Positions 33,765 through 34,403 of a stretch of DNA of 34,403 nucleotides are shown one piece after another. Numbering within the stretch: position 1 is the stretch's first letter; each line of letters begins with the position of its first letter. The position numbers were made by a program, and so were the translations under genes. The stretch covers positions 87,104 through 121,506 of the forward strand of contig NW_003156738.1 of the NCBI RefSeq assembly GCF_000003605.2, given 5' to 3'. The stretch is from Saccoglossus kowalevskii (Eukaryota > Hemichordata > Enteropneusta > Harrimaniidae). Below the pieces are notes generated by a model that was not told the origin of the DNA, searched no databases, and saw nothing but the letters and a program-made list of their open reading frames with translations.

Positions 33765-34271
33765 GTTCACTAAATAAAGCACACCAAAATCGTCCAAATC
33801 ACAAACGCCTGTCGTCGTCCGCCGATAATAGGTCTTACAGAATATCAGTAATAGTTATATAAATCCCCAACCCCTTGTATTCCCAATCGGAGAAACGACA
33901 AAACACGCTTAAATCATACTTGTAGTGTCTGCAAGAAGAGTAACAAGTTACATAATGCAACCTTTTCGAGAAGAAACAACCCTCTCAAATGGTGATTACT
34001 AGCACTGGCGTCCACCAACTCTTCATTCACCGTGTCACCTCTGACCTTTGCTGACGTATGTAAATGTATACGAGTCGGCTGTGTTTTTCACGATATGTGT
34101 AACTACAGATGACCATTTGTTCAGTTAAACCGTATACTATAACACTGATATGTATAGCCCGATCTATACATAGTTACTCATGCTCAGAATTAATTTGAAA
34201 TCAATCAGAACTTAAATAATTTCAATCAATAATATTCATATAGCATATAATCAGTGTCGCACTCAGTGACT
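33765..34271. promoter_or_regulatory. Divergent interval: ABCG 5' region and tRNA upstream
   Basis: Should contain the ABCG 5' UTR and promoter on -. The frame is open for about 80 bases above the ATG, then stopped, with no ATG. I see no clear TATA box at a fixed distance. This is assigned by position only. Confidence 0.4.
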
Positions 34272-34277
34272 GTCTCT

Positions 34278-34328
<51 letters not shown>

Positions 34329-34345
34329 GAGCCCACCCAGGGACG
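34272..34345 (+). tRNA. tRNA-Asn(GTT): tRNA-Asn (GTT)
   Basis: A 74-nt cloverleaf. The acceptor stem GTCTCTG pairs with CAGGGAC (one G-T pair), with discriminator G at 34345. Anticodon stem TTCGG/CCGAA encloses loop CTGTTAA, with anticodon GTT at 34306-34308. T arm GGTGG/CCACC has loop TTCGAGC. There is no intron, and CCA is not encoded, as expected in eukaryotes. Internal A and B boxes are present (TGGCGCAATCGG and GGTTCGAGCC). Six T residues at 34354-34359 should end Pol III transcription. Confidence 0.97.
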
Positions 34346-34353
34346 GTTTGGTA

Positions 34354-34359
34354 TTTTTT
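34354..34359 (+). terminator. Pol III T-tract terminator
   Basis: Six consecutive T residues start 9 nt after the tRNA-Asn 3' end, the usual Pol III stop signal. Confidence 0.7.
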
Positions 34360-34403
34360 CCTTCTGAAAATCTTATCGTTTACTGTATTCTTACCCTTTA
34401 ATC

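Noticed and set aside
1-34403. Any bacterial-style defence island, operon or novel gene system
   Set aside because: Gene structure (introns, Pol III tRNA, sparse coding) is plainly animal, and only two protein genes are supported.

Overview
This window is animal nuclear DNA: AT-rich, with split genes, GT-AG introns, dispersed short repeats and a eukaryotic tRNA gene. There is no bacterial-style coding, operon or CRISPR. The two protein genes fit a marine invertebrate, because white-clade ABCG transporters and short WSCD-type sulfotransferases occur together there. I cannot name the species; a non-vertebrate deuterostome or a lophotrochozoan are both possible.

Layout. Positions 1-4198 hold no recognisable gene. 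A four-exon gene for a membrane-anchored WSCD/CG9164-type sulfotransferase (295 residues in my model) runs on + from 4216 to 10985. Its three introns are all phase 1. An 18-exon gene for a white-like ABCG half-transporter (687 residues in my model) runs on - from 33764 down to 15566. Every junction keeps frame, and all ABC motifs and six predicted membrane segments are present. The two genes converge tail to tail, about 4.6 kb apart. A tRNA-Asn(GTT) gene lies on + at 34272-34345, upstream of the ABCG gene and divergent from it.

The non-coding remainder is shaped by small DNA elements. Several look like piggyBac-type miniature elements (TTAA ends), including a roughly 2 kb element with a related one nested inside it in the first sulfotransferase intron. 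Others look like TA-flanked, Tc1/mariner-like miniature elements in ABCG introns. The intergenic region between the two gene ends holds a diverged tandem duplication of about 0.8 kb and a G-run-rich element with imperfect inverted ends.

The two proteins have no evident shared pathway: one should modify glycans or proteins in the Golgi, the other should move small molecules across a membrane. I found no evidence of a previously undescribed biological system. The most useful results are the two exon-level gene models, which cannot be read from long open frames, and the set of small elements.
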